Shown: in pieces, positions 43,728-52,876 of the stretch
Layout of the letters: each line of letters begins with the position of its first letter
How positions within the stretch are numbered: position 1 is the stretch's first letter
Assembly (NCBI GenBank): GCA_029289325.1
Contig: JARFTV010000011.1
Coordinates: 1 to 64,000, forward strand
Direction: 5' to 3'
DNA from: Alphaproteobacteria bacterium
Lineage (GTDB): Bacteria; Pseudomonadota; Alphaproteobacteria; Rhodobacterales; Rhodobacteraceae
Length of the DNA stretch: 64,000 nt
Translations under genes and position numbers: made by a program
Notes under the pieces: model-generated
Databases searched by the model: none
What the model was told of the DNA's origin: nothing
What the model saw: the letters and a program-made list of their open reading frames with translations, nothing else

Positions 43728-45020
43728 ATGTCCATCCTGAACGCGATGCAGGCCGGTGTGAGCGGCCTCAAGGCGAATGCAACGGCGGTCGCGCTGATCG
43801 GCGAGAACATCGCGAACACGGCGACCGTCGGATACAAGCGTTCTTTCGCACAGATGGTCACCGTAAGCTCCGGCGATACAGCAGGGGTCCACGCGAAGGA
43901 CGGCACCACGGTCGCAAAGGCCGGAACCAACCTGATGACGCAGCGCGCCACGGACCTTGCGGTCGAGGGCAAGGGGTTCTTCGTCGTCTCACGCACCCCC
44001 AACGATCCAACACCGGCCAATTATCTCCTGACCCGCGCCGGATCCTTTACCGTCGATGCGCAGGGGTATCTCGTCAATGATGCCGGATACTATTTGGCCG
44101 GCTATGCCTATGGCCCCGAGGGCAACGTGGGCGCGGTCGACCGTCGCAGTTATGGTTCGCTGCGGTCGATCAAGCTTAGCGACGTGGAACTGTCCGCCGC
44201 TGCCTCGACCTCTGCCACGATCAGCGGCAACCTTCCGGCCAGTGCGACGGGCACCGGTACGGTGCAAGGTTCCTTCGTCTCGACCGTAAGCTATTACACG
44301 GCCCTTGGCGCGGAGAAGCATCTCACGCTTACCTGGACGCCCTCGGCCCTGGTGGAAAACCAGTGGCAGCTTCAAGTCTCCGACCGCACGGGCCTCATCT
44401 ATGGCAATGTTACGGTCGACTTCCATGACTCCGGCGCCACCCCCGCTGCGCCCAGCAACTATGCCGGCGTCGCCGACCCAGGGCTTCTACCCCCGGCATC
44501 CTTCGCCATCGATCCGAACGGCAACATTTCGCTGACGATCGACAATGGAACCCTACCGCAGAGCCTGACCATCGCGCTTGGCGGTCTGGGGACCTACGAC
44601 GGAGTGACCCAGTTCGCGGGGGACTACGAACCGCAGAAAGTAACCGTGGACGGCTCCGGAGTCTCCAGCCTGTCCTCGACCGAGATCGACGACACCGGGA
44701 CTGTCTGGGCCTTGTTCCAGAACGGCATCCGCCGACCGCTCTATGAGATCCCGGTTGCCACCGTCATGAATCCCGAGGGGCTGGAGGCGGTGACCGGCAA
44801 CGCCTACCGGCTGACACTGGGCTCTGGCGGGGTAATGCTGAACGTCGCGGGGAACCTTGGCGCGGGCAATATCCTGTCGGGCACGCTGGAAAGCTCGAAC
44901 GTCGATCTCGCACAGGAGATGACGGATCTGATCATGGTCCAGCGCGCCTATTCGTCGAACGCAAAGATCGTGACCACTGCAGACGAGCTTCTGCAGGAAG
45001 CCAACAACCTGAAGCGGTGA
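43728..45020 (+). CDS. flgE: Flagellar hook protein FlgE
   Basis: MSILNAMQAGVSGLKANATAVALIGENIANTATVGYKRSFAQMVT; SSNVDLAQEMTDLIMVQRAYSSNAKIVTTADELLQEANNLKR. Confidence 0.95.
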   Translation: MSILNAMQAGVSGLKANATAVALIGENIANTATVGYKRSFAQMVTVSSGDTAGVHAKDGTTVAKAGTNLMTQRATDLAVEGKGFFVVSRTPNDPTPANYLLTRAGSFTVDAQGYLVNDAGYYLAGYAYGPEGNVGAVDRRSYGSLRSIKLSDVELSAAASTSATISGNLPASATGTGTVQGSFVSTVSYYTALGAEKHLTLTWTPSALVENQWQLQVSDRTGLIYGNVTVDFHDSGATPAAPSNYAGVADPGLLPPASFAIDPNGNISLTIDNGTLPQSLTIALGGLGTYDGVTQFAGDYEPQKVTVDGSGVSSLSSTEIDDTGTVWALFQNGIRRPLYEIPVATVMNPEGLEAVTGNAYRLTLGSGGVMLNVAGNLGAGNILSGTLESSNVDLAQEMTDLIMVQRAYSSNAKIVTTADELLQEANNLKR

Positions 45021-45030
45021 GACGACCGGA

Positions 45031-46422
45031 ATGACGCTTACATCAGCACTGAACATCGCATCCTCCGGCCTTGCCATCGCTGGGCTGCAGACCGAAGTCA
45101 CCTCGCGCAACATCGCCAACGCCGACCGCCCCGGCTTCACCCGGAGGACGGTGGCAACCGTCACCACCGCGACAGGCCAGGTCCGTGTCGGATCGGTCGA
45201 GCGCAGCGTCGATGCGATGCTGGTTCGGCTTGAACGGGCGGGCAGGTCGCGGCTGTTCGCGGCGACGACGCGGGCGGAAGGGATCGCCACCTATACCGCA
45301 CATCTGGGCCAGCCGAAGGATGGCTTTTCGCCCGCCGCGATGGTTGAGAAGCTGCAGACCTCGCTGGTGACATTGTCTGCCCTCCCTTCACAAGAGGCTG
45401 CGCAGTTGCAGGTGGTGTCCTCCGCCAAAGACGTGGTGCGGACCTTGGTCGGCCTGACCAAGGCCCTCGGCACCGTCACGCGCGAGGTCGAGCTGAACCT
45501 GCGCTATGACGTGGTTGCAGCCAACGAAGCCATGCAGGAACTGGCGGCGCTGAACCGCAAGGTTTCGACCCCCATGGATGCGTTGACGAAGGTCGAGATC
45601 GCCGACCGCATGTCGGGACTCGTCGATACCCTGTCAGAATACATGGAGATCCAGACTGTCACCAATGCCGCGGGGATGGTCAGTGTCTACACCGCCGCGG
45701 GCGCCGAGCTCGTCGTGCGCGATCAGGTGTTCGACCTCGCCTATGATCCGGCCACCGGACGCCTGACCGCAGGCGCGCTCGATCTGACTCCGGGTTCAGG
45801 CGGTCGGGGGATCGACGGCGGCTCGCTCGCCGGCCTCCTTGATCTCCGCAACACGATGCTGCCGGCCTTCAGTGACCAGCTTGACGGGCTGGCGGCGGCC
45901 CTGATCCGGGGCTTCGAACTCGCCAATCCCATGACCGACGGACGAGGGCTGTTCACCGACGCAGGTGCGCCGTACTCGCCCTTGAGGCAGCGGGGTCTGG
46001 CGGCACGCATCGCCGTGAACGACGCGATCGACCCCGACACCGGGGGGTCCCCGGCCTGGTTGCAGTCGGGCGGCGCAACGGGCGTTGCACCGGGCGACCG
46101 AAGCCGAATCGACGCCATGTTTGCCGCCTTCTCCCAGGTGGTCACGGTGCCGACCGGGGGGCTGGGCACCGGCCTGACGCTCGCAGCGCTGGCCCCGGCA
46201 CTCATCGGTGGACAGCAGGCTGCACGCGCCAACGCCGAAGCCACGGCCGAGACCGAGCGCGCAGCCTCCGAGACGGTCACTGCCGCACGGACGAACTTCG
46301 AAGGAGTCAGCATCGATGATGAGATGCAGAAACTGCTCTTGGTCCAGCAAAGCTATGCCGCCAATGCCAAGGTCCTAACCACCGTATCCAACATGCTTGA
46401 CACCCTGCTTGCCGCCGTCTGA
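45031..46422 (+). CDS. flgK: Flagellar hook-associated protein FlgK
   Basis: ALNIASSGLAIAGLQTEVTSRNIANADRPGFTRRTV; VSIDDEMQKLLLVQQSYAANAKVLTTVSNMLDTLLAAV. Confidence 0.93.
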   Translation: MTLTSALNIASSGLAIAGLQTEVTSRNIANADRPGFTRRTVATVTTATGQVRVGSVERSVDAMLVRLERAGRSRLFAATTRAEGIATYTAHLGQPKDGFSPAAMVEKLQTSLVTLSALPSQEAAQLQVVSSAKDVVRTLVGLTKALGTVTREVELNLRYDVVAANEAMQELAALNRKVSTPMDALTKVEIADRMSGLVDTLSEYMEIQTVTNAAGMVSVYTAAGAELVVRDQVFDLAYDPATGRLTAGALDLTPGSGGRGIDGGSLAGLLDLRNTMLPAFSDQLDGLAAALIRGFELANPMTDGRGLFTDAGAPYSPLRQRGLAARIAVNDAIDPDTGGSPAWLQSGGATGVAPGDRSRIDAMFAAFSQVVTVPTGGLGTGLTLAALAPALIGGQQAARANAEATAETERAASETVTAARTNFEGVSIDDEMQKLLLVQQSYAANAKVLTTVSNMLDTLLAAV

Positions 46423-46437
46423 CGAAAGGAGTTTCCC

Positions 46438-47346
46438 ATGACCCGGATCCCTACCCTCTCGACCCTGCAGCAGTCCCTCAGCCTGCGCCAGATCATCGCC
46501 CGGCACACCGCTGAGGCCGAGAAACTGACCCAGGAGGTCGCGACCGGCCTGAAACGCGATGTCTTCGCCTCGAAGGCGGCCGCCGCGACGCGCTCGCTGG
46601 AGGTCCGCGCGCACCGGGCGGTTAACACGACATTTCTCAGCACCAATCTGGTTCTGGAAGGGCGGCTTGACTACTCCTCCTCGGCGCTGGCCGGGATCGC
46701 CGGTGTTGGCCGGTCCTTCCTTGACCTCTCGCTCAGCAGCGCGATCATGCCCGGCAACCGGGAGGTCTACCGCAATCAGGCCCGCTTCGCGCTAGAACAA
46801 ATCACCTCCCTGCTGAACACGACCTATGGCGGGAATTACCTGTTCTCGGGCCAGACCACCGGCACTCCGGCGGTCCGCATCGTCGAAGTGCCTGATGGGA
46901 CGGTGACAGTGGATTTCCTTGGCAGCACCTCGCGCCTTTCGGACCGCATCGATCCCTCGACTGTTCTCGACCACGGCATCAACGGGACAGACGATGCTTT
47001 CCGGACCATCATTGCGGCGATCAAGACCGCTGTGAACGCCGATGTCACGACCATGACCGACGCGCAATTCGAAGCACTGCGCGCCGACGTGGCAACGCAG
47101 ATGGCTGCCGGTCTACAGCAATTGACCGGCCTGCAGGCCCGGCTGGGCAACCAGCAGAAAGTGCTCGTCGAACGGATTGACGCTCAGCACGCGCTGGAGA
47201 ACCTCTACGCCCAGGAAATTACCGATGTCGAGGGTGCAGATGTGGAAGAAACCGCAGTCCGGCTGCAGTCGATGCAGACCCAGCTGCGCGCCACCTATGA
47301 AGTGACGGCCCGGATGGGCCGGATGTCCTTGCTCGACTACCTCTGA
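46438..47346 (+). CDS. flgL: Flagellar hook-associated protein FlgL
   Basis: Flagellin-like N-terminus; ARFALEQITSLLNTTYGGNYLFSGQTTGTPAV; YEVTARMGRMSLLDYL. Confidence 0.9.
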   Translation: MTRIPTLSTLQQSLSLRQIIARHTAEAEKLTQEVATGLKRDVFASKAAAATRSLEVRAHRAVNTTFLSTNLVLEGRLDYSSSALAGIAGVGRSFLDLSLSSAIMPGNREVYRNQARFALEQITSLLNTTYGGNYLFSGQTTGTPAVRIVEVPDGTVTVDFLGSTSRLSDRIDPSTVLDHGINGTDDAFRTIIAAIKTAVNADVTTMTDAQFEALRADVATQMAAGLQQLTGLQARLGNQQKVLVERIDAQHALENLYAQEITDVEGADVEETAVRLQSMQTQLRATYEVTARMGRMSLLDYL

Positions 47347-48065
47347 GTCACCCTCTCCGGCCCGGCAGGTGTGTCGGGCCTCGGGACGGCGCGCAAGGCG
47401 TAGCCACGTCCGGGGAAGGTCTCGATATAGTCGCGCAGATGGGGGGCCACCTGCGACAGCTTTGTGCGGATGCGGCAGATGTGAAGGTCGACCGCCTTGG
47501 CGAAGGGTTGATAGTCGGTCAGCCCGTACAGTAGATCAAAGATGGCCGTCCGAGGCAGGACCCGCCCCCGATGGGTGGCCAGCAGGCACAGCACCGCGTT
47601 TTCCTTTGCGGAGAGGCTGACCGGCCGGGACTGGACCGTGGGGTCGCTTCCATCCAGATGCACGACAAGGTCGCCGATCCGCACCTCGGTCTGCACAAGG
47701 CCGTTACGGTGGCGCATCGCGGCGCGCAGTCGGGCAGCAAGTTCGCCAGCGTGGAGCGGAAGCGCCATCACGTCGCAAGCGCCCGCATCCAACAGCACGG
47801 CCGCCTCCCCCGCCTGACGCCGATCCGTCACAATGAGTATCGGGTTCTCCGCCCCGGACCGGCGCATTTCCGTCACAAGCTCCAGCGTGCTGTCGTTTTG
47901 CCCCAGAACCAAGGGAAGAAGAGCCGCCGCAGCGCCGGACAGAAGTGGTAGGGCCCGCACAGTATCCGGCGCGTCCAGAAGTTCGGCACGCATCCCGCCT
48001 TTGGCCAAGGCGGCGAGCGTGGCGCGCATCCGCTCCGGGTTCTGGTCATGCAGGAAAAGCCGCAT
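47337..48065 (-). CDS. OmpR-type winged-helix regulator with degenerate receiver (FtcR/Rem-like)
   Basis: C-terminal SLSAKENAVLCLLATHRGRVLPRTAIFDLLYGLTDYQPFAKAVDLHICRIRTKLSQVAPHLRDYIETFPGRGYAL; receiver core lacks canonical residues; start trimmed to MRLFLHDQNPERM. Confidence 0.85.
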   Translation of the reverse strand: MRLFLHDQNPERMRATLAALAKGGMRAELLDAPDTVRALPLLSGAAAALLPLVLGQNDSTLELVTEMRRSGAENPILIVTDRRQAGEAAVLLDAGACDVMALPLHAGELAARLRAAMRHRNGLVQTEVRIGDLVVHLDGSDPTVQSRPVSLSAKENAVLCLLATHRGRVLPRTAIFDLLYGLTDYQPFAKAVDLHICRIRTKLSQVAPHLRDYIETFPGRGYALRAVPRPDTPAGPERVTQR

Positions 48066-48076
48066 TGATCTGCCTT

Positions 48077-48085
48077 TTGCGAAAA
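48077..48085 (+). promoter_or_regulatory. TTGCGAAAA element within TTTTGC-GAAAA-GCAAAA
   Basis: 11 nt upstream of the FtcR/Rem-like regulator start. Confidence 0.5.
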
Positions 48086-48168
48086 GCAAAACACTAGTAC
48101 CCGCTTATTATGGCTTCATTCAAGCCCTCCAGATGCGATCAGAGAGGTGAAGCCAGCAGCTCTGCATC

Positions 48169-48177
48169 TTGCGAAAA
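48169..48177 (+). promoter_or_regulatory. TTGCGAAAA element
   Basis: 47 nt upstream of flgI. Confidence 0.5.
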
Positions 48178-48224
48178 GCGATGAGATACGTCATTCTTGA
48201 TTAGAATAGCTTGCAGGCTCCCCC

Positions 48225-49319
48225 ATGCTTGGACGTTTCCTCCTCTCCGCCGTGCTGGCGTTCTGCGCCGGGACCACCCTTGCCGAGGTCCGCATCAAGG
48301 ACATCGTCCATTTCGAAGGCGTGCGCCCGAACCAGCTGGTGGGCTATGGACTCGTCGTCGGGCTGGACGGGACCGGCGACAGCATGCGCAATTCCCCCTT
48401 CACCCGCAGTTCGGTGGAAGGGCTGCTTGAAAGGCTGGGGGTTGGCAACCTGTCCAGCCAGGAACTGCGTACGGCCAACACGGCTGCAGTCATGGTGACG
48501 GCAGAACTCCCGCCTTTCGGCCGACGCGGCGGAACAATCGACGTGGTCGTCTCCTCGCTCGGCGATGCTTCGTCGCTGCATGGCGGAACGCTTCTGGTGA
48601 CGCCGCTCGTCGGGGCCGACAACAAGATCTACGCCGTAAGCCAGGGCGCCCTTGCCGTCGGTGGTTTCGCGGCTGAGGGGTCCGCGGCAAGCGTAAAAAG
48701 CGGCGTCCCCACAGTTGGCCGGATCGACAACGGTGCCATCATCGAACGCGAGGTCGAGTTCGATCTCGCTGCACTGCAGACCATACGCCTGGCTCTTCGA
48801 AACCCCGACTTCACCACAGCTTCGCGCATTACAACGGCCATCAACGCGGCAAATGTCCCAGCCAGAGCCCGGATGCTGGACCCGTCCACCGTGGAGCTCT
48901 CCTTCCAGGAGAAGGCAGCAATGCCGGAAACGCTCGCCCAGATCGAGCGTCTGACCGTCCAACCTGATGGCCCTGCCCGCGTTGTCGTGGATTCAAAGTC
49001 CGGGACCATCGTGATCGGGGCCGAAGTGCGCATCGATGAGGTCGCGATCAGCCAGGGTGGCCTGACTGTCAGCGTCCGCGAAAGCGCGGCGGTAAGCCAG
49101 CCCGAACCCTTCTCGATTGGCGAAACCGTGATCGTGCCGCAGACCGGCATCGATCTCCAGCGCCGTGAGTCGGGTTTTGCCGTCGTGGACGGCCAAGTGA
49201 GCTTGCGCGAGCTTGTGGACGGACTGAACGCCATCGGCGTCGGCGCACGCGAGATCATCTCCATCCTGCAGGCGATCAAGGCCGCCGGCGCGCTCCATGC
49301 CGATCTCGAGGTGATCTGA
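48225..49319 (+). CDS. flgI: Flagellar P-ring protein FlgI
   Basis: RIKDIVHFEGVRPNQLVGYGLVVGLDGTGDSMRNSPFTRSSVEGLLERLGV. Confidence 0.96.
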   Translation: MLGRFLLSAVLAFCAGTTLAEVRIKDIVHFEGVRPNQLVGYGLVVGLDGTGDSMRNSPFTRSSVEGLLERLGVGNLSSQELRTANTAAVMVTAELPPFGRRGGTIDVVVSSLGDASSLHGGTLLVTPLVGADNKIYAVSQGALAVGGFAAEGSAASVKSGVPTVGRIDNGAIIEREVEFDLAALQTIRLALRNPDFTTASRITTAINAANVPARARMLDPSTVELSFQEKAAMPETLAQIERLTVQPDGPARVVVDSKSGTIVIGAEVRIDEVAISQGGLTVSVRESAAVSQPEPFSIGETVIVPQTGIDLQRRESGFAVVDGQVSLRELVDGLNAIGVGAREIISILQAIKAAGALHADLEVI

Positions 49320-49597
49320 TGGATCCTGTTCGACCCACTGGCCCAATGCTGCCCCGACCTGCCCCAGCAGCGGACCCTGCCACCACAAAGGCGGCGGAAG
49401 AGTTCGAAGCTGTCTTCATCGCGACGTTCATTGGCGAGATGCTGGAGCAAACGCGCCCCAGGACGGTCGGCGGTGGCGCGGGTGAGCAGATGTTCGGCAG
49501 CCTTCTGGCGAATGAGATCGCACGGGAAATCGCCCGCTCCGGGGGACTCGGCCTCGCCCAAAGCGTTGCGGCGCAGCTTGACGCCTACCGGCGCTGA
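49319..49597 (+). CDS. Rod-binding protein (FlgJ N-terminal type, no muramidase domain)
   Basis: EEFEAVFIATFIGEMLEQTRP...GGGAGEQMFGSLLANEIAREIARSGGLGLAQSV. Confidence 0.88.
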   Translation: MDPVRPTGPMLPRPAPAADPATTKAAEEFEAVFIATFIGEMLEQTRPRTVGGGAGEQMFGSLLANEIAREIARSGGLGLAQSVAAQLDAYRR

Positions 49598-50100
49598 TGG
49601 CCCTCAAGGCCGAACCCGTGCTCTCCCGGCTTGGCATCCGCCTGCGCGCGCGGCGGCATGCCGGTGGCGGCGCCTCGGCCCTGACTCCGGAAGACCAGGA
49701 TAACCTGGGCAACTTCGAACGGCTCCTTTCCCGGACGCTCGACCTTCTTGCAGCCGAGAACGAGGTGCTGCGGCTGGGAGATATTGCGACCGTCGCACGT
49801 CTGTATGACGAGAAGGCCCAGTTGATGAAGCGGCTGGAACTGAACCAGCCGCGGATCGAGCCCTTTCTCCGCGACGAAGGAGAGCATCTGGTCGCCCTGC
49901 GCGATCTGATCCGGGAGCTGGCCGATCAGCTGCAGCTCAATGGCCGTTTGCTGAAAGGCATGGCCGAAGCCTCGCGCGCAATCATGGACGAGGTGGATCG
50001 CGTCCGCACCCGGCAAAGCTTGCATGGGCTATATGACCGGACGGGCCAGCTGCTGCCGACTGTCGGCGTCGAGGCAAATGATCTGCGAAAAATAATTTAG
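49597..50100 (+). CDS. FlgN-like flagellar chaperone
   Basis: Short helical protein, LDLLAAENEVLRLGDIATVARLYDEKAQLMKRLE; between rod-binding and flagellin genes. Confidence 0.7.
   Translation: MALKAEPVLSRLGIRLRARRHAGGGASALTPEDQDNLGNFERLLSRTLDLLAAENEVLRLGDIATVARLYDEKAQLMKRLELNQPRIEPFLRDEGEHLVALRDLIRELADQLQLNGRLLKGMAEASRAIMDEVDRVRTRQSLHGLYDRTGQLLPTVGVEANDLRKII
50083..50091 (+). promoter_or_regulatory. TTGCGAAAA-family element (CTGCGAAAA)
   Basis: At the 3' end of the FlgN-like gene, 121 nt upstream of flagellin. Confidence 0.35.
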
Positions 50101-50212
50101 TCGTCGTTTTATGAAACCCCGCTGAAACCTGCAACGCACTTCCTTTCAACAGCATGGCAAAGCCTGCTGCCCGGAGAATCCGGGTTGAACCGCAGAACGA
50201 ATGGAAACAGAA

Positions 50213-51154
50213 ATGACTTCTCTTATCACGAACACCGCAGCAATGAACGCCCTGCAGGCGCTGCGTAACGTCAACAACGAACTGGGCACCACGCAGGGGC
50301 GCATCGCCTCGGGCCTTCGCATCACCTCGGCCAAGGACAACGCGGCCTACTTCCAGATTTCCGAGACGATGAAAGGCGACTCCGGCTCGCTCTCCTCGAT
50401 CAACGAGGGTCTGACGCTGACCAAGAACTCGATCGCCACCGCGCGGCTTGGTGCGGAATCCTTCCAGGACCTTGCCAAGCAGTTCGTGGAACGCGTGGCC
50501 TTCGCCCAAGGTGCGAAGGGCGGCTTCGACGAGATTGGGAACGATCTGAAAGAAATCGTGAAACAGATGGAGGTCACCATTAAGCAGTCGACCTTCAACG
50601 GCGATAACATGGTTAACGCCGGCGGCACGGTCGCCGCTGCGACAGTCGCTGCAACGACGGGCGTGCTGACTGAAAGCGCCACGCAAGAAGCCAAGGCGAC
50701 CCGAAACGTCGTGACCGGCGTGTCCCGCGCAGGCTCGTTTGGTGTGACTACGACAGAAGTGGAGACCGTCGACCTCACCCGAATGCTGGCGAGCTTCAAG
50801 GCGCTCTCTACGGGTTTTGCAGCCAATGCCGCGGCAACCACTGAAGCAACTGCCGGTACGCCCGATGGCGAGGTCTTCCTCGCGGGCGCCCTCAAGAGCT
50901 CGGAAAGCGTGCTGAAAAAGGCGACCGATGCCGCCACCCAACTTGGCCTGTCAGAAAAGACCATCGAGGATCAGCAGAAGTTCCTGAAGAAGCTGACCGA
51001 CAACATCGACACCGGCGTCGGCTCCATGATCGACGCCAACATGGAAGAGGAAGCCGCCCGCCTGCAGGCGCTGCAGACCCAGCAGCAGCTGGCGACGCAG
51101 GCCCTGTCGATCGCGAACCAGGCTCCGTCGAGCATCATGTCGCTGTTCCGCTGA
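50213..51154 (+). CDS. fliC: Flagellin
   Basis: MTSLITNTAAMNALQALRNVNNELGTTQGRIASGLRITSAKDNAAYFQISETMKGD; C-terminal EEEAARLQALQTQQQLATQALSIANQAPSSIMSLFR. Confidence 0.95.
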   Translation: MTSLITNTAAMNALQALRNVNNELGTTQGRIASGLRITSAKDNAAYFQISETMKGDSGSLSSINEGLTLTKNSIATARLGAESFQDLAKQFVERVAFAQGAKGGFDEIGNDLKEIVKQMEVTIKQSTFNGDNMVNAGGTVAAATVAATTGVLTESATQEAKATRNVVTGVSRAGSFGVTTTEVETVDLTRMLASFKALSTGFAANAAATTEATAGTPDGEVFLAGALKSSESVLKKATDAATQLGLSEKTIEDQQKFLKKLTDNIDTGVGSMIDANMEEEAARLQALQTQQQLATQALSIANQAPSSIMSLFR

Positions 51155-51171
51155 TAACGGACCGACCTGCG

Positions 51172-51193
51172 CCTGGCCCTCGAAGGGGCCAGG
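51172..51193 (+). terminator. Strong hairpin CCTGGCCC-TCGAAG-GGGCCAGG after flagellin
   Basis: 8-bp perfect stem 18 nt after the flagellin stop; no U-tract. Confidence 0.5.
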
Positions 51194-51244
51194 CCACCCC
51201 GATGGTGAGAAACACCGTCGGTTCATGCCAGAAGGTAGCCTGCA

Positions 51245-51640
51245 ATGAGCCTTTCCGCCTATCGGCGCACACTCGCGCAGACCGAAACGCCACGCCAGAT
51301 CGAACGGCGCATCATGCTTCGGATCACGACCGATCTTTCCGTCCATGCCGACAGATTCGACCGCGCGAAAGACCGCGCCGAACGGCTTGGTGTACTGGCC
51401 AGCGGCCTGCGCGAGGCGCTGTCCGATAACGTCCGACTCTGGTCCGCGCTGAAAGCCGATCTGATGAGACCTGGCAACGCCCTACCCCAGGAATTGCGCA
51501 GCGGGCTGGTGAACCTGGCCGCCTTCGTCGAACGCCACACCGGCGCTGTTCTCGGCGGCAATGGGACCGTCGCCGCGCTGGTCGAGGTGAACCGTCCAGT
51601 CATCGCCGCCCTGTCCGGCGCGCCCCCGGAGGCGGGCTGA
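51245..51640 (+). CDS. flaF: Flagellar biosynthesis regulator FlaF
   Basis: AYRRTLAQTETPRQIERRIMLRITTDL...ALSDNVRLWSALKADLMRPGNALPQELRSGLVNLAAFVERHT. Confidence 0.92.
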   Translation: MSLSAYRRTLAQTETPRQIERRIMLRITTDLSVHADRFDRAKDRAERLGVLASGLREALSDNVRLWSALKADLMRPGNALPQELRSGLVNLAAFVERHTGAVLGGNGTVAALVEVNRPVIAALSGAPPEAG

Positions 51641-52047
51641 TGGGTCTGCGTCTTACGCTCAAGCCCGGTGAGCGGGTGATCCTGAACGGCTGCATCGTCC
51701 GCAACGCAGGTCGCGGCCGCATGGACATCGAAGTCGAGAACCGATCCGACGTCCTTCGCGCGGAAGAGATCATCACCTCATCCGAAGCCCGGCTTCCGGT
51801 CCGCTCGGTCGCCCATGCGATCCAGCACGCCTTGGCCAGTCGGGAACACCGCGACGAACTCCTGCCGCGGATCCTCAGCAGCCTCGACCAAATCGAACAG
51901 GCGCTGAACCCCGTGGTGGCTCCAACCTTGGATGCGGTTCGGGAATGCCTTAGCAGCGGCGACTTCTACGCTGCCCTGCGCAAGCTCGGCCCGGTTCTCG
52001 ACCGCGAAAAGCGGCTCCTCGGCGACGGACTGACGAGGCTTTCATGA
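51640..52047 (+). CDS. flbT: Flagellar biosynthesis repressor FlbT
   Basis: LRLTLKPGERVILNGCIVRNAGRGRMDIEVENRSDVLRAEEIIT. Confidence 0.93.
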   Translation: MGLRLTLKPGERVILNGCIVRNAGRGRMDIEVENRSDVLRAEEIITSSEARLPVRSVAHAIQHALASREHRDELLPRILSSLDQIEQALNPVVAPTLDAVRECLSSGDFYAALRKLGPVLDREKRLLGDGLTRLS

Positions 52048-52871
52048 TCTCTACCCGCGGCCTTGCCCCCATGGCCGCGCTGGCCCTGATCGACCGGCAA
52101 AGCGACCGCTTTGCCGAGGCGATCAGGGCCGAACCCCAGGCCAGGCGCGAGATTGCCAGCTTCCGCGACCGGATCGGCAAGGTCGGCACTGTCGATGATC
52201 TGGTCAAGGACCACCAGCTTTACAGCTTTGTCATGAAGGCCTTCGGGCTTGAGCGCGAGATCTTCGCCAAGGCGATGATGAAACGCATCCTCACTGCCGA
52301 CCCGTCCGACAAGTCCTCCCTTGTCAACCGGCTGACCGATCCGAGGTACCGCGAGATCAACAAGGTCATGGGCTTCCATGCCGGGGGTGCCAGCGAGACC
52401 GGGGAGTTCCGCAACCCCGCCTGGGTGGACGCGCTGGTGGACCGCTATGTCACGGAACGCTTGATCGACGGACAGATGGAGGAGAACCCGGCCGTCGGCC
52501 TGGCGCTCGACTTCGAACGCAAGGCGAAGGGCCTGACCAGCTGGTTCAAGGTGCTTGCCGATCCGAAGATGGGCAAGTTCATCCGCACCGCCTTCGGTCT
52601 GCCGGAATCGATCGTGCAGGGCAGCGTAGACGGTCAGGCCCGGATGCTGGAGCAGCGGATGAAGATCGAGGACCTGCAAGACCCTATGGTGCGCAAGAAG
52701 CTGATCCGGCAATATGCGGCCATTGCGGGGGCGATGGAACAGCCGGGGCAGGCCGCGCCGCTTGTCTCGCTGTTCGCACGACCGCGGGACTGGGCGAACT
52801 GGTCGCCGGTCTCGGTCGATGCTGCAACCTTTGCCCCGCGGGGTATTTCGGCCTACCGTCTCTGGCGCTAG
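52044..52871 (+). CDS. DUF1217-type flagellar-cluster protein
   Basis: FRDRIGKVGTVDDLVKDHQLYSFVMKAFGLEREIFAKAMMKRILTADPSDKSSLVNRLTDPRYREINKVMGF. Confidence 0.82.
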   Translation: MISTRGLAPMAALALIDRQSDRFAEAIRAEPQARREIASFRDRIGKVGTVDDLVKDHQLYSFVMKAFGLEREIFAKAMMKRILTADPSDKSSLVNRLTDPRYREINKVMGFHAGGASETGEFRNPAWVDALVDRYVTERLIDGQMEENPAVGLALDFERKAKGLTSWFKVLADPKMGKFIRTAFGLPESIVQGSVDGQARMLEQRMKIEDLQDPMVRKKLIRQYAAIAGAMEQPGQAAPLVSLFARPRDWANWSPVSVDAATFAPRGISAYRLWR

Positions 52872-52876
52872 CCGAC

